DNA of 64,000 nucleotides from Streptomyces lasiicapitis (GTDB lineage Bacteria; Actinomycetota; Actinomycetes; Streptomycetales; Streptomycetaceae), in the NCBI RefSeq assembly GCF_014646335.1, contig NZ_BMNG01000007.1:248001-312000 (forward strand), read 5' to 3'. Every line of letters begins with the position of its first letter. The stretch's first letter is position 1. Below the pieces are notes generated by a model. It was not told the DNA's origin, searched no databases, and saw nothing but the letters and a program-made list of their open reading frames with translations. The position numbers and the translations under genes were made by a program. This document shows positions 62,664 through 64,000 of the stretch, one piece after another.

Positions 62664-62803
62664 TCGGAACTGGGTCTCGGGGCGCGTATCGAGGCGCGCT
62701 TGATGAGGGTGGTGGAGCCCCGCCGACGCGCGAGCAAACACTGTCGTGGAGCTTGCCGCTTATGGGGGAGAATTTCTCGGTTCACTCATGTACCAGGAGA
62801 TTC

Positions 62804-63220
62804 ATGCACCAGCGTCTGCCCCTGCTCGCCGCCTGTCTTGTGTTCGCCGCTTTCGGCGCCTCGGCATGCGACTCGTCCGGCGACCGTGGGTCGAGTGCCC
62901 CGGCGAGGCCGACCGACACGTCCGCGTCGGCCTCGGCCGCACCGTCCGGGAGCCCATCGGCGGCTCCCGATGAACTGCGCGGCCTGACAGGGCCGTCGGC
63001 CAAGCTCTACCTCAAGACGATCCGGGACCACTACCCGGAACTGGACCGCATCAGCGACGACGTGCTCGTCGCTCACGGCAACGCACTCTGCGTCGCCCGC
63101 GGGCAGGCCCTGGTCGACCAGGCCAAGAAGACCAAGCAGGAACTTGAACTCACCGGCAAGCAGGCTTCGCAGGTCCTCGGTACGGCGCATGGCCATTGCG
63201 GCAGGAACGCGTTCGGCTGA
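62804..63220 (+). CDS. Small lipoprotein, DUF732-like
   Basis: 138 residues from ATG 62804 (CAGGAGATTC upstream). The signal peptide RLPLLAACLVFAAFGASAC ends in a lipobox with the lipidated cysteine, followed by a Ser/Ala/Pro linker. The globular part ISDDVLVAHGNALCVARGQA, with GHCGRN at the end, has the two-cysteine, mostly helical pattern of DUF732 proteins found in mycobacteria and Streptomyces. Exported and anchored to the membrane; function unknown. Confidence 0.82.
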   Translation: MHQRLPLLAACLVFAAFGASACDSSGDRGSSAPARPTDTSASASAAPSGSPSAAPDELRGLTGPSAKLYLKTIRDHYPELDRISDDVLVAHGNALCVARGQALVDQAKKTKQELELTGKQASQVLGTAHGHCGRNAFG

Positions 63221-63880
63221 GCTGCAGGGGCCCTCTACTCGAAGTGCGCCGGCTCCATTTCGGGCTCGTCGGCGACTTCTACAGCGCGGAGTGTCAACTC
63301 CGTTGCCTGGCAAGCGAATCACGATGCTTCGGTCCTGAATTCGTGGAGCGAGTCCCTGAACCTGGCAGCGGGATAGGGGGCCGTCGATACCTGGCCCCCT
63401 CAATTCCCCTGAAGGGGAGCCATAGCGCGTCTCCTAAAAGCTCGTCACATTAACGAAATGCCGCCACCCACCTCGCCGCAGCCCGCCGCTCAGGCCCTCC
63501 ACCGCACTGAAGGCGGCCGAGAGCCGGGCGAACGCCACTTCCGCGTTATGTCCATCTTTGCGCGAAAATCCACCCCTTTACATCAATAGCGCCATACATG
63601 AAGTGCAACCCACATTACGGATGCTCACCCGAAATAGCGCGCCCGATATGTCGCCGATCCGCATTCCAACCCGCACCCCATTCAGTGAAATGGGACACAC
63701 CGACCGCAACGGCCCCTCGGAAGCCACCGAGCGCACTTCCGTTCCGCGCAAAGAAAGTTGAGCTTTTCGATCAAAGTGGGCGAGGGATTCTGATCTTCAG
63801 GAAGTGACCTCGAGCATTCCCCGCTCGAATTCAGGCCTTGTTCCGTCCGGGCTTTCTCGCCTAACGTCACCGTCAATCCG
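63221..63880. other. Non-coding interval before the riboswitch
   Basis: About 660 bp with noticeably lower GC than the genes around it. No frame has coding character. AT-rich tracts (for example GAAAGTTGAGCTTTTCGA near 63750) suggest promoter and regulatory sequence for the gene beyond the right edge. Confidence 0.5.
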
Positions 63881-63884
63881 GATG

Positions 63885-64000
63885 GAACGCCGAATCCTGC
63901 CGCTGTCCGGAAACACTCCCACCCGACTCACTCACGCACGGCAGGAGCGGGGGACCCAGGTAAGACGCCGGTCCGGATTCCGGAGCGGCTCGGGGTGAAG
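63885..64000 (+). ncRNA. Probable ydaO/yuaA (c-di-AMP) riboswitch, partial at the right edge
   Basis: GCCGAATCCTGCCGC, then after a variable stem GGCAGGAGCGGGGGACCCAG, and near the edge CTCGGGGTGAAG are the conserved strings I remember from the actinobacterial ydaO leader, in the right order and spacing. CTGCC and GGCAG can pair to form a main stem. These riboswitches sit upstream of cell-wall hydrolase or resuscitation-promoting-factor genes and turn them off with c-di-AMP. The controlled gene lies outside the window. Confidence 0.72.

Overview
The window is very GC-rich actinobacterial DNA and most likely comes from a Streptomyces chromosome. Supporting signs are many GTG starts, candidate leaderless transcripts (a TANNNT box 5-7 nt before the start), Tat and lipoprotein exports, a StrR-type regulator, an argininosuccinate synthase, and a run of secondary-metabolism and secreted-hydrolase genes. 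The gene content (biosynthetic clusters, many small oxidoreductases and acetyltransferases, several decayed genes) suggests a chromosome arm rather than the core. No tRNA, rRNA, CRISPR array or recognisable transposase was seen.

Layout. 1-8.2 kb, minus strand: a natural-product locus running P450, then a beta-lactamase-fold serine hydrolase that looks like a stand-alone penicillin-binding-protein-type thioesterase, then a non-ribosomal peptide synthetase whose 3' end lies outside the window (A-T-C-A-T followed by the start of a condensation/epimerization domain). 8.2-9.4 kb is non-coding. 9.5-19.7 kb: a DapB-like dehydrogenase with a CMD protein, a secreted protein, argG, a LysR regulator divergent from an EamA exporter and an NmrA-like protein, a zinc-cysteine protein, a lactate 2-monooxygenase-like enzyme and a winged-helix regulator. 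19.7-22.5 kb is a decayed MacB-type locus: a frameshifted permease, an ATPase that has lost its Walker A half, and a sensor kinase that has lost its start, the last two joined at one deletion scar. 22.5-35.3 kb: a Tat-exported SDR, a NarL-type two-component pair, acetyltransferases, a YciO/Sua5 protein, GDPD, YbdK-like ligase, sphingomyelinase, GtrA-like protein, carotenoid-oxygenase-like enzyme and a VOC protein.

35.3-44.8 kb: an AlkZ-like DNA glycosylase homologue, a minimal class II lanthipeptide pair (lanA precursor and LanM) with no transporter beside it, a Fur-type regulator divergent from katG, an EF-hand protein, and an operon of DUF3995 protein, ECF sigma factor and SRPBCC-like protein. 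44.8-53.2 kb: a secreted GH5 glucanase with a strong operator palindrome, then a two-gene cassette (StrR-like regulator divergent from a 1281-residue HTH-STAND-WD40 protein) bounded by an exact 25-bp direct repeat, then a secreted alginate-lyase-type gene broken by three frameshifts. 53.3-64 kb: a PPOX/F420-type protein, glutaminase, FAD monooxygenase, RidA with an HxlR regulator, a thioredoxin-like/MerB fusion beside a merR gene that has lost its DNA-binding half, a mycothiol-synthase-like acetyltransferase, a saccharopine-dehydrogenase-like protein divergent from a GlxA-type regulator, two small membrane or lipoprotein genes, and a probable c-di-AMP (ydaO) riboswitch at the right edge.

The most interesting points are the direct-repeat-flanked StrR-like/STAND-WD40 cassette, the lanA-lanM pair, the NRPS with a separate PBP-type thioesterase, and several clean examples of gene decay that leave operators intact. 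All family calls come from reading motifs and from remembered family features; no database search was run.
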